Positions 45,312 through 53,830 of a stretch of 64,000 nt of DNA are shown here, one piece after another. A program made the position numbers and the translations under genes. How positions within the stretch are numbered: the stretch's first letter is position 1; every line of letters begins with the position of its first letter. The notes under the pieces were generated by a model. That model was not told where the DNA came from and did no database searches. It was given only the letters and a program-made list of their open reading frames with translations. Source of the stretch: Gordonibacter sp. An230 (GTDB taxonomy: Bacteria; Actinomycetota; Coriobacteriia; Coriobacteriales; Eggerthellaceae); the NCBI RefSeq assembly GCF_002159915.1, contig NZ_NFJP01000012.1, forward strand, positions 1-64,000. Direction: 5' to 3'.

Positions 45312-46253
45312 TTACAGCGCGGGGCTCGAGTGGCGGTGCGCCACGACGGTGGGGTTCGCCTTGATGACGGCGTGCAGCTCGTCGATGTAGCGCAGCAGCA
45401 AGGGGCTCGGGCGGCGCTCGTTGTGCATGAGGTAGCCCACCTGCATCGTCTCGTCCACGGCAAGCGGGATGCTCGCAATGCCCGAGTGCATTTCGGCCGA
45501 CAGCACCCCGGTTGACAACGTAAATCCGTTGTAGCTGGTCAGCAGGTTGGTAAGCGTACCTCGATCCGAGATGCGTATGTTGCGCTTGTGCGGTAGGTGG
45601 GCGAGCGGTTCCTCGGAGTAGTAAAACGAGTTCGTGGCGCCTTGCTCGAAAGAGTAGCGCGGGTATGGTTCCAGATCCTCGGGTTTGATCAGCGTGCGGT
45701 CGGCTAGCGGATGATGTTCGCCTACGAATACGTGCACGCGCGCATCGAACAAGGGGGAATAGGTCACGTCAGCGTCGTCGAAGGCCTTGCGCAGCACGCG
45801 GCGGTTGAAATCGTCGGTGTAGAGGATGCCCACCTCGCTGCGGAATGCGCGCACGTCGTCGATGATCTCGGCCGTGGTGGCTTCGCGCAGCACGAATTCG
45901 TACTCCTCGCCTTCGCATGCCTCCACCACGTTCACGAAGGCTTGCACGCTGAACGCGTAATGCTGGGTGGACACGGCGAGGCGCAGGTGGGCGGCTCCTT
46001 TGTCGGCGTAGCGCGCCTCTAGCATGTCGGCTTGCTCGATAACCTGGCGCGCGTAGCCTAAAAGCTCGGTGCCGTCGTTGGTGAGCGTCACGCCACGGTT
46101 GCTGCGCGTGAACACGGTGATGCCCAATTCGCGCTCGAGCTCCTTCATGGCGGTGGATAGGTTCGACTGCGAGGCGTACAGGTTCTGCGCGGCGGCATTG
46201 ATGGAACCGTGCTCCGCGATGGCGATAAGGTAGCGCAGCTGCTGCAAAGTCAT
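45312..46253 (-). CDS. LysR-family regulator A
   Basis: This 313-aa protein has an N-terminal LysR winged helix (about 1-60; LRYLIAIAEHGSINAAAQNLYASQSNLSTAMKELE) and a periplasmic-binding-like effector domain (about 85-300). The ATG at 46253 is the standard LysR start (MTLQQLRYL). It is on the same strand as the second LysR gene but separated from it by a terminator. It may belong to the glycyl radical enzyme locus, yet it is not adjacent to any of its structural genes. Confidence 0.87.
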   Translation of the reverse strand: MTLQQLRYLIAIAEHGSINAAAQNLYASQSNLSTAMKELERELGITVFTRSNRGVTLTNDGTELLGYARQVIEQADMLEARYADKGAAHLRLAVSTQHYAFSVQAFVNVVEACEGEEYEFVLREATTAEIIDDVRAFRSEVGILYTDDFNRRVLRKAFDDADVTYSPLFDARVHVFVGEHHPLADRTLIKPEDLEPYPRYSFEQGATNSFYYSEEPLAHLPHKRNIRISDRGTLTNLLTSYNGFTLSTGVLSAEMHSGIASIPLAVDETMQVGYLMHNERRPSPLLLRYIDELHAVIKANPTVVAHRHSSPAL

Positions 46254-46453
46254 GGGCGGTCGCCTTCCGATAGGGCAGATGGAGCGCTCCGAGCGCGTTC
46301 CATCTCATTATATTCCACCGATCCGTCATCGCGGACGGTAAGGGTGCACTGCTGGTTCTGCGCGTTCGCTCTCTTCGATCCCGGTTCGTTTGCGCTCGGG
46401 GTCGGGCGAGCGGGGCGCTTTGGCCGGACGAGCCGACAGGTCTGCTCTGCGCG

Positions 46454-46493
46454 AACGGGGCATCGAGGCTAAAGCCTAAGCGCCCGCCCCGTT
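46454..46493 (-). terminator. terminator of LysR gene B
   Basis: AACGGGGC (46454-46461) pairs with GCCCCGTT (46486-46493), enclosing a smaller AGGC/GCCT stem. It lies just downstream of the LysR gene stop at 46509 on the minus strand. Confidence 0.5.
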
Positions 46494-46508
46494 GCGAAAC
46501 GGTGTGGG

Positions 46509-47414
46509 CTACAGGTATCGCGTGAACACGTTCACGAATGCGGATACGATCTCCCGTGTTTGACGCGGCATGTTTTTGTTGATGGCGACGAAGGCGGTGA
46601 GTGTGGCGCGCTTGTCGCTGAGGGGGATGTGCACGAAGTCGGGGAAGACGTTGTACTGCACGTAGGGTTGGAAGCTGTACATCACGGCACGTCCTTTGTT
46701 CAGCTCGTCTTTGCACAAGACGGGGTTGTTGGTGGAAAGGCTGACGTCGAAATCGGCTAACTTGGAGAGGGAGTGCACGCCCGAAGCCCCGCCCACTTCG
46801 TACACGATGATCGGGTATTGGGACAAGGCTCCGACCGTGAGCGTCTTTCGGTTCGCCAAGGGATGCTGCGGCGACACGGCGGCGTAGGTGCGGAAGGTCG
46901 TCAGCTCGAAGAGCTCGATATCGTCGGGAATGCCGTCAAAAAACTCGACCAGAAGTTTGGACACCAGCAGGATCCCGCATGTCGTGATGTTCTCCGCGAT
47001 CTGGCCGATGATGTCCTGCCGATACTTTTCGCAGGTGAAGGCGGCAACGTTGGGATAGAGGGAGCGGAATTCCGTAAAGGCGAAAGGCAGGACTGATACG
47101 CCGAGCATGGGGGATATGCTGATGCTCAGCTCGCCGCGGATGCGCTCCCGGGGGCTGGCGGTGTTGGCGAGGTCCGCATACAAGGCGTCTAGCCTCGCTA
47201 AGATGTCCCGAGCGGCTATGACCGCCTTCTTGCCGTTCTCGGTGAGGCGGACACCCCGCTCGCTGCGTTCCAGGAGCTGGCAGCCAAGCTCGCGCTCCAA
47301 GGTGCGCATCGAGTTGTCCAAGGCTTGGCGGGATATGTGAATGTTCTTGGCGGCCATGCTTATCGAGCAACATTTGGCTATTTCGGCTAATCCTGACAAT
47401 TGCTCTAAACGCAT
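46509..47414 (-). CDS. LysR-family regulator B, divergent from the anion transporter
   Basis: This 301-aa protein has a LysR winged helix (about 1-60; LEQLSGLAEIAKCCSISMAAKNIHISRQALDNSMRTLE) and a ligand-binding domain of the usual length. It is divergent from the transporter at 47826 with a 411-bp intergenic region, the standard layout for a LysR protein controlling the neighbouring operon. I infer that it responds to the substrate or intermediate of the glycyl radical enzyme pathway. Confidence 0.88.
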   Translation of the reverse strand: MRLEQLSGLAEIAKCCSISMAAKNIHISRQALDNSMRTLERELGCQLLERSERGVRLTENGKKAVIAARDILARLDALYADLANTASPRERIRGELSISISPMLGVSVLPFAFTEFRSLYPNVAAFTCEKYRQDIIGQIAENITTCGILLVSKLLVEFFDGIPDDIELFELTTFRTYAAVSPQHPLANRKTLTVGALSQYPIIVYEVGGASGVHSLSKLADFDVSLSTNNPVLCKDELNKGRAVMYSFQPYVQYNVFPDFVHIPLSDKRATLTAFVAINKNMPRQTREIVSAFVNVFTRYL

Positions 47415-47825
47415 GGCATTCCTCCCTCATGAATTACGACCGAGAAAAAGCATTCGCTTGGCATAGAGCATAAGGAAAGCGGGATGCCCTTAGTTTATAG
47501 ATGCGAGGTGGGGTGAGACGCGGTATGTGGGCAAGATATGCAGCTTTGCCTTGCATACGCCCATGCGGGGCAAAGGATATCGGCTGCTCCGTCCTGCGCA
47601 CAGGTTTTCCCGTCCCTATACTGTGGGCAAGAGCAGGGTTCGAATGAGGGGTTTTGAAAACGGATGGGGACGGCTGCGCATGACGGCAGCGATGCGGGTT
47701 GCATGGTCTGTCCTCGCCGAGAGGGAATATCGTCGGGCCGCTTTTCGGAGAGCGATGCAGCCGGGATGCGGCGAAGGGCGATGACGCGAGCTGCATGATC
47801 TGCCTTACATGAGAGGAGGGGTCGT
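47415..47825. promoter_or_regulatory. divergent control region of the glycyl radical enzyme locus
   Basis: This 411-bp gap holds TAAGG-N12-CCTTA (47471-47492), a candidate LysR site close to the regulator start, and a TATACT -10 candidate at 47617-47622 for the transporter operon. The leader to the transporter would be about 200 nt. No gene is evident. Confidence 0.45.
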
Positions 47826-49229
47826 TTGGACGCTCAGGGAAGGATAGGGGGCCTGCGCTTTTCCAAGAAAGCCGCCATCCAGGGGATTATGACGTTCGGG
47901 GTGCCTTTTCTGCTGTTCTTGATTCCCACGAACGAAACGTTCACCCCAGTTATCCAGCGCTATTTTGTCATCACGTCCATGGCCGTCATGACGTTTTGCT
48001 TCGGCAATGTTCCACAGACGGCGGTGGCGATCCTTCTGCCGGTAAGCTATGTGATATTCGGAGTCGCGCAGCCCTCAGACATCTACTCGGTGTGGGCGGG
48101 CGACACCATCTGGATGATTTTAGGTGGCATCATCCTGGCGGCGATCCTGCAGAAGTCGGGACTGCTGAAGCGCATCGCGTACAAGTGCATCATCCTCACG
48201 GGTGCGAGCTACCGGGGCATCATCGTCGGTCTAGGCCTGGCGAGCATCGTTCTCACCATAATCATGCCCGGCCAAGGGTTCATGGCGGTCGCTCCGCTGT
48301 CGTACGGCATCTGCAAGGCGCTGCATCTTGGCAAGGGAAAGGACGCGGCTGGCATCATGCTGAGCGGTGCGGTGCTGTCGCTGTCGACGCATTTCTTCCT
48401 GTACAACCCGCATACCCTCGTCGTGTTTGGCGTGGGCGAGCAGGTGACGGGCCCCTTGAACGTGACATGGGGCAGCTACTTTATGAACAATTGCATCAGC
48501 ATCGTGTTCTTCCTGCTTCTGATGGGCGTGTGCCTGCTGATGTTCAAGCCGTCGAAGCCCTTGTCCGGCAAGGAGTACTTCGTGGGCGCGCTTGCCGACA
48601 TGGGCAAGATGCAGCTGCAGGAGAAGAAGTGCATTGCCGTCAGCGTGCTCTTGGTCGCCCTTCTGGTGACTCAGCCGCTGCACGGCGTGAGCGCCGGCTG
48701 GATTTTCACCGCGGTGCCCATGCTGCTGTTCTTGCCGGGCATTGCCGTCGGGGACAGCGAGGACCTAAAGAAGATAGACTACGGCTTCATCTTCTTCATC
48801 GGCGCCTGCATGGCTATCGGATCCAGCACGTCCTCGCTGGGCATCGGCGACATAATTGCGGATATCGCCATCCCTGCTTTGCAGGACTGCTCGGCGACGC
48901 TCGTGCTGTTCGTGGTCTACGTGCTGTGCTTCCTGTTGAACTTCATCATGACCCCTTTGGCCATCTGGTCGGCGTTCGCGGTTCCGTTCGTGAGCATCAC
49001 CAACGCCGTAGGCATCGATCCGCAGGCGCTGTTCTTCCTCATGTACCACGCGACAGACCAAGTGATCATGCCCTACGAGTACGCGTACTACCTGCTGTTC
49101 TTCTCGTTCGGCCTGATTCCGCTGAAAGAGTTTGTGAAGATCATGGGTGTCAAGACGATTTTGAACGCGGTGTTCGTGTTCGCGATTTTGATCCCGTTCT
49201 GGAATCTGATCGGGTTTTTGATGGCCTGA
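47826..49229 (+). CDS. SLC13/DASS-type anion symporter
   Basis: This 467-aa membrane protein has about twelve hydrophobic segments and resembles divalent anion:sodium symporters (DASS, CitT/SdcS-like): repeated helical hairpins such as SVWAGDTIWMILGGIILAAIL and a C-terminal mirror repeat with VPFVSITNAVGIDPQ. It probably imports a carboxylate, sulfonate or related anion. The start is TTG with GAGGAGGGG upstream. It is followed at 123 bp by the glycyl radical enzyme on the same strand, which points to substrate uptake for that enzyme. Confidence 0.82.
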   Translation: MDAQGRIGGLRFSKKAAIQGIMTFGVPFLLFLIPTNETFTPVIQRYFVITSMAVMTFCFGNVPQTAVAILLPVSYVIFGVAQPSDIYSVWAGDTIWMILGGIILAAILQKSGLLKRIAYKCIILTGASYRGIIVGLGLASIVLTIIMPGQGFMAVAPLSYGICKALHLGKGKDAAGIMLSGAVLSLSTHFFLYNPHTLVVFGVGEQVTGPLNVTWGSYFMNNCISIVFFLLLMGVCLLMFKPSKPLSGKEYFVGALADMGKMQLQEKKCIAVSVLLVALLVTQPLHGVSAGWIFTAVPMLLFLPGIAVGDSEDLKKIDYGFIFFIGACMAIGSSTSSLGIGDIIADIAIPALQDCSATLVLFVVYVLCFLLNFIMTPLAIWSAFAVPFVSITNAVGIDPQALFFLMYHATDQVIMPYEYAYYLLFFSFGLIPLKEFVKIMGVKTILNAVFVFAILIPFWNLIGFLMA

Positions 49230-49352
49230 CTGATTGCCGAAGCAGGACGGATCGACGGGCGCGTGGCGGTAAGCGCAAGGTTGGACTTACGGGATGGGCT
49301 CCTCAAGGGTCTTCCTGTGTAAGTTGAAAAGCCGTGAGAAAGGATTTCTGCT

Positions 49353-51848
49353 ATGTCGAACGTTTCGGAGTGCTGCAGGACGCTGTCACCGCAAGAGCAA
49401 CACCTTGCGGACATCGCCAAGGGGGACACCAGCTACAAGAAGGGAAGGGAGCGGGTGTTCAAGATTCTCGATCGCGTGCAGAATCTGAAGCCCGTCATCG
49501 ATGCGGAGCGCGCGAAGTACTTCACGCAGTCCATGATCACCACCGAGGGCGAGCACCTTACCCTGCGTTGGGCGAAGGCGATGATGAACATCGCCAAGAA
49601 CATCACCGTGTACGTTGAGGAGGACAGCCTGATCTGCGGCCGTGCTGGGTGCCAGGGCCGTTACGGCATCCTGTATCCCGAGCTTGACGGCGACATCTAC
49701 GAAGAGGCCATCCGCCTTCTTCCCACCCGAACGACCTCGCCGTTCGACATGAGCGAGGAGACGATCGACACCATCCTCACCGACATTGCGCCCTTCTGGG
49801 ACGGCAAGACGTTCTTCAACGATCTGTACAACGCCCTGCCCGAGGACACCTTGAAGCTCACCTACGAGCCCGAGGAGAAGGCCACTTCCCGTTTCATTGT
49901 GAACGAGACGGCTTCGTTCCGCTCTTCCAACCAGTGGGTCCACGACTACGAGAAGGTGCTGAAGCGCGGCTTTAAGAGCATCAAGGAGGAAGCGCAGGCG
50001 AAGCTCGACGCCCTCGATCCCATGGATCCTCTGGACAACGTGAACAAAAAGCCTTTCTACGAGGCCATTGTCATCGTGTGCGACGCTATCGTTCTGTGGG
50101 CCAACCGCTACGCCGATCTGTACGAGCGCGAGGCGCAGAAGTGCGCGGATCCTGTGCGCAAGCAGGAGATGGAGAAGATCGCCGAGCGTTGCCGTCACGT
50201 GCCTGAGTACCCTGCGCGCGATTTCCCCGAAGCCATTCAATCGCAATGGTTCGTTCAGATGTTCTCCCGCTTGGAGCAGAAAACCGGCACCATCATATCC
50301 AACGGGCGCATGGACCAGTATCTCTACCCCTACTACAAGGCCGACAAAGACGCCGGTAAGCTGACCGACCAGCAGGCGATGGAGTATCTGGAGTGCATGT
50401 GGGTGGGTATGTCCCAGTTCATAGACTTGTACATGAGCACCACCGGAGGCGCTTTCAACGAGGGCTATGCGCACTGGGAGGCAGTGACCATCGGCGGACA
50501 GAACTCGGAAGGCAAGGATGCCACCAACGAGCTGACCTACCTGTTCTTGCGCTCGAAGCGCGAATTCCCCATGCACTATCCCGATCTGGCGGCGCGCGTG
50601 CACGCTTTGTCGCCGCAGCGCTACATCGAGGAAGTGGCGGAAACTATCAAAGAAGGAAGCGGGTTCCCCAAGCTGCTGAACGATGAGGAGATCGTGCTGC
50701 AGCTGGTGTCCAACGGCGCGAAGATCGGCGAGGCGTACGACTATGCCGTCTCCGGCTGCGCCGAGGCCCGCATGCCCAACCGCGACACCTTCACCTCGCC
50801 AGGCGTGTACATCAACTTCGCTTCCGCTATCGAGATGGTGATGTACAACGGTCGCACGCTGAAAACCGGCGACGAGGTGCTGGGCCTTCAGACGGGCGAG
50901 GTCGAAGACCTCAAGACATGGGACGATGTGTGGAACGCCTACGTGGCGCAGGCCACCAACCTGCTGAAGCATGCCTTCGTGCAGCAAAAGTACATCGATC
51001 GGCTGCGCGAGAAGCATTTCGCTGTTCCCATGAGCTCGTCTCTGCACGATCTGTGCATGAAGGAGGGCCTCGACCTGCACACGGAGTTCATCCCCGGTGG
51101 CGTTGATATCGGATACTTCGAGTCCATGGGCTTCGGAACCGTGGTCGACTCCCTGGCTGCCATCAAGAAGTGCGTCTTTGACGAAAAATCCACCACCCTG
51201 GCCGAGATACGCGATGCCATGAGGGCCAACTTCAAGGGCTACGAGATCCTGCAGCAGCGTTTGCGCATGGCGCCGAAGTACGGCAACGATGATCCGTATG
51301 CCGACGAGATAGGCAAGGCGTGCGACTTGGTGTGCTCTGAGTTCACGGAGAAGTACTCCCGTTCTTTGGGGATCAACTACTGCCTGCGCTATGTGCCGTT
51401 CACCTCTCATGTTCCGTTCGGCGAGGTGGTTGGCGCTACTCCGAACGGCCGCGTGGCGTGGTTCCCCCTCTCCGACGGCTCGTCCGCATCGCAGGGCGAT
51501 GATACCAACGGTCCCACGGCGGTGCTTCTGAGCAACTTCTACACGAAGAACCCGAGCTTCCATGATCGCGCCGCTCGCCTGCTGAACATCAAGTTCGATC
51601 CCAGCGCGGTAGCGGGGCAGGAGGGAACGGACAAGCTCTGCTCCTTTATCCGCACTTGGTGCGATTTGAAGCTCTGGCATGTGCAGTTCAACGTTGTCAA
51701 CCGCGAAACCCTGGTTGCCGCTCAGAAGGATCCCGACAAGTACCGTGGGCTCATCGTGCGCATCGCGGGCTACAGCGCTTACTTCTGCGACCTCTCGCCG
51801 TCGTTGCAAGACGATCTCATCGCTAGGACGCAGACAGCCACGATCTAG
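49353..51848 (+). CDS. glycyl radical enzyme of the sulfonate lyase/dehydratase type (IslA/HpfG/HpsG-like)
   Basis: This 831-aa protein is a PFL-like glycyl radical enzyme. The radical glycine is G806 in RIAGYSAYF; the thiyl cysteine and base glutamate are C469 and E471 in SGCAEARMPN. R190, Q194, W375 and R679 each sit one position after residues I recall for the sulfonate pocket and radical site of isethionate sulfite-lyase IslA (R189, Q193, W374, R678; C468, E470, G805), a striking match. Residues near 681-683 (VPF) may differ, so a related substrate such as dihydroxypropanesulfonate is possible. Known members cleave C-S or C-O bonds anaerobically. AAAGGA lies before the ATG. Transporter upstream and activase downstream form one locus. 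Confidence 0.85.
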   Translation: MSNVSECCRTLSPQEQHLADIAKGDTSYKKGRERVFKILDRVQNLKPVIDAERAKYFTQSMITTEGEHLTLRWAKAMMNIAKNITVYVEEDSLICGRAGCQGRYGILYPELDGDIYEEAIRLLPTRTTSPFDMSEETIDTILTDIAPFWDGKTFFNDLYNALPEDTLKLTYEPEEKATSRFIVNETASFRSSNQWVHDYEKVLKRGFKSIKEEAQAKLDALDPMDPLDNVNKKPFYEAIVIVCDAIVLWANRYADLYEREAQKCADPVRKQEMEKIAERCRHVPEYPARDFPEAIQSQWFVQMFSRLEQKTGTIISNGRMDQYLYPYYKADKDAGKLTDQQAMEYLECMWVGMSQFIDLYMSTTGGAFNEGYAHWEAVTIGGQNSEGKDATNELTYLFLRSKREFPMHYPDLAARVHALSPQRYIEEVAETIKEGSGFPKLLNDEEIVLQLVSNGAKIGEAYDYAVSGCAEARMPNRDTFTSPGVYINFASAIEMVMYNGRTLKTGDEVLGLQTGEVEDLKTWDDVWNAYVAQATNLLKHAFVQQKYIDRLREKHFAVPMSSSLHDLCMKEGLDLHTEFIPGGVDIGYFESMGFGTVVDSLAAIKKCVFDEKSTTLAEIRDAMRANFKGYEILQQRLRMAPKYGNDDPYADEIGKACDLVCSEFTEKYSRSLGINYCLRYVPFTSHVPFGEVVGATPNGRVAWFPLSDGSSASQGDDTNGPTAVLLSNFYTKNPSFHDRAARLLNIKFDPSAVAGQEGTDKLCSFIRTWCDLKLWHVQFNVVNRETLVAAQKDPDKYRGLIVRIAGYSAYFCDLSPSLQDDLIARTQTATI

Positions 51849-51899
51849 TTTCAGGGTGCATGGCGCTCTGCACCGGTGAATGTATCTATGGCAATTGAT

Positions 51900-51938
51900 C
51901 GTGCCCCGATCCCTCTGGGCAGGGGCACGACTTTTGCT
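51900..51938 (+). terminator. attenuating hairpin between enzyme and activase genes
   Basis: CGTGCCCC (51900-51907) pairs with GGGGCACG (51922-51929) around 14 nt, followed by ACTTTTGCTT. A partial terminator here would keep activase mRNA below that of the much more abundant radical enzyme. Confidence 0.55.
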
Positions 51939-51956
51939 TGCGGAAGGGAGGTGCGT

Positions 51957-52847
51957 GTGGAAAAGGGATGCGTGTTCAATATTCAGAAGTACTCGGTGCA
52001 CGATGGGCCCGGAATCAGGACGATCGTTTACCTGAAGGGTTGCCCGCTGCGTTGCAAGTGGTGCTGCAACCCCGAATCGCAGTTGGAAAAACCCCAGATC
52101 GCCTATAACATCGAGAAGTGCATAGGGGACGTATGCCTGCTCTGCGAGGGCGTGTGCCCGAGGCACAACATCGCCTTCATGGACACCAACAAGGTTTGGA
52201 TCGATCATGGCAACTGCATCAACTGCCTGCAGTGTGCGAAGGTTTGTCCGGCGGGTGCGATCATCAGCTATGGGGAATACCGCGAAGCGAGCGATGTCGT
52301 CGACGAGGTGGAGCGCGATCTGACGTTCTATAGCCGCTCGGGCGGCGGCATGACGTTGAGCGGCGGTGAGCCGCTTCTTCAGGCAGACTATGCTTTGGCG
52401 CTGCTCAAAGAGGCGAAGAGACGGGGCATCAACACGGCCATAGAAACGTGCGGCTGCGTGCCATGGAAGAGGGCTGAGGAAGTGTTCTCCTACCTCGACT
52501 ACGCCTTTTTCGACATCAAGAGCATGGACGCGCAGAAGCACAAGGAGTGGACCGGATGGGACAATTCCGTTGTGCTCGACACGTTTAGGAACATGCGCGA
52601 AGCTTATCCGGAATTGAAGACCCGGGTCAGGACTCCGGTGGTGCCCGGTTTCAACGATACGGAAGACGACATCAGAGCCATACGCGACCTGGCCCGAAGC
52701 TATCCGAACACCGATTACGAGCTGTTGCGTTACCATCGCTACGGCACGACGAAGTACACGTTCATCGGCAAGGAATACGAGCTGGGCGATCAGGAGCTGG
52801 ACGACGCGCTCTTCGAAAGGCTCAAGCAGATATCGAACGAGGAGTGA
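51957..52847 (+). CDS. glycyl radical enzyme activase (radical SAM)
   Basis: This 296-aa protein installs the glycyl radical on its partner. The radical SAM cluster motif is C29-x3-C33-x2-C36 (GCPLRCKWCC). An inserted ferredoxin-like domain has two four-cysteine sets (C55, C60, C63, C67 and C87, C90, C93, C97), as in activases of dehydratase and lyase type but not PFL. MTLSGGEPLLQ is the SAM-binding GGE region. A GTG at 51957 with GGGAGG five bases upstream is the best start; an in-frame ATG at 51876 lies before the hairpin and would add 27 residues. The next gene starts 11 bp after the stop. Confidence 0.9.
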   Translation: MEKGCVFNIQKYSVHDGPGIRTIVYLKGCPLRCKWCCNPESQLEKPQIAYNIEKCIGDVCLLCEGVCPRHNIAFMDTNKVWIDHGNCINCLQCAKVCPAGAIISYGEYREASDVVDEVERDLTFYSRSGGGMTLSGGEPLLQADYALALLKEAKRRGINTAIETCGCVPWKRAEEVFSYLDYAFFDIKSMDAQKHKEWTGWDNSVVLDTFRNMREAYPELKTRVRTPVVPGFNDTEDDIRAIRDLARSYPNTDYELLRYHRYGTTKYTFIGKEYELGDQELDDALFERLKQISNEE

Positions 52848-52858
52848 GAGGTGAGTGC

Positions 52859-53704
52859 ATGAAAGTCATCGACTTCAGGTTCCGTCCGCACAGCAAAGCC
52901 ACCTTGGAAGGCCTGGCCAACAGCGTTATTTTCCGTGAAGGGCTGCTTGCCAACGGGGTTGATCTGGACGCTTTCGTTGCCAAAGCCCAGGGCATGGACG
53001 AGATCACGTCGCAATTGCGACGTGACGGCGTGGTCAAGGCGGTCATCGTGGGGCGCGATGCGGAAACGACGTACGGCTTCGCGCCGAACAACCAGGAGGT
53101 TGCCGACTTCGTTGCGTTCGACCCGGACGTGTACGTGGGTTTCGCAGGTTTGGACCCGCACAAGGGCTCGGAGTCGGTGGAAACGCTCATCGACCTCGTA
53201 GAGAACCGGGGCTTCGGCGGGGCGGCCCTCGACCCCATCTACGCGCAGGCGGCGCTTCACGAACGTTGCTACTACCCCGTTTACGCGACGTGCGAGCGCC
53301 TGCGGATCCCCCTCGTCATCACGTCGGGTCCGGCGCGCTACACCCCCAAAACGGTGATGGACTACGCGCGTCCCGGCTACATCGACCAGGTGGCTGCCGA
53401 TTTCCCCGAACTTAAGATCGTGGTGAGCCACGGTGGCTGGCCCTACATCGAGGAAATGATGGGCGTGGCGTTTCGCAACAAGAACGTCTATTTCGAGCTA
53501 TCGGAGTACGAATCGTTCCCTGGTAGCGATAATCTCATCAAAGCTGCGTCAACCGTCATTTCTGATCAGATGCTGTTCGCCAGCGCGCATCCTTTCGTTG
53601 ATTACCGGGATGCGATAAAGTTCTACCGTACGTTGCCGTTCGACGACGTGGTTCGGGAGAAGATCATGTGGAAGAATGCCGCCGCCGTGCTTGGTGCGGC
53701 GTAA
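52859..53704 (+). CDS. amidohydrolase-2 fold protein with missing metal ligands
   Basis: This 281-aa TIM-barrel protein resembles the ACMSD/resorcylate-decarboxylase group of amidohydrolases. The HxH metal motif on strand 1 is replaced by R7 and R9 (DFRFRPH), the expected strand-5 histidine region reads VITSGPARY, and the usual GSD near the end reads ASAHPF (A243). Only the strand-6 histidine H191 (VVSHGGWP) is kept. It may work without metal or have a non-hydrolytic role. GAGAGGTGAG precedes the ATG at 52859, 11 bp after the activase stop, so it belongs to the radical enzyme operon. Processing of the lyase product, or removal of a protecting group from the substrate, are guesses. Confidence 0.8.
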   Translation: MKVIDFRFRPHSKATLEGLANSVIFREGLLANGVDLDAFVAKAQGMDEITSQLRRDGVVKAVIVGRDAETTYGFAPNNQEVADFVAFDPDVYVGFAGLDPHKGSESVETLIDLVENRGFGGAALDPIYAQAALHERCYYPVYATCERLRIPLVITSGPARYTPKTVMDYARPGYIDQVAADFPELKIVVSHGGWPYIEEMMGVAFRNKNVYFELSEYESFPGSDNLIKAASTVISDQMLFASAHPFVDYRDAIKFYRTLPFDDVVREKIMWKNAAAVLGAA

Positions 53705-53830
53705 GCGTGGCGTACGATATGCTTTCGCAGGTCGTGCTGTAATGCGCGGGTTTCGCTGTCGGTGGCGGCCTGCGAAGGCGTTGGTCATGGCGGGGCAGGT
53801 CGCGGTCAGCGTTCGGAAAAGGAGCAGCCA

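Noticed and set aside
49353-51848. Pyruvate formate-lyase
   Set aside because: PFL has two adjacent cysteines at the active site. Here a single cysteine in GCAE and a downstream activase with extra ferredoxin clusters indicate the lyase/dehydratase type.
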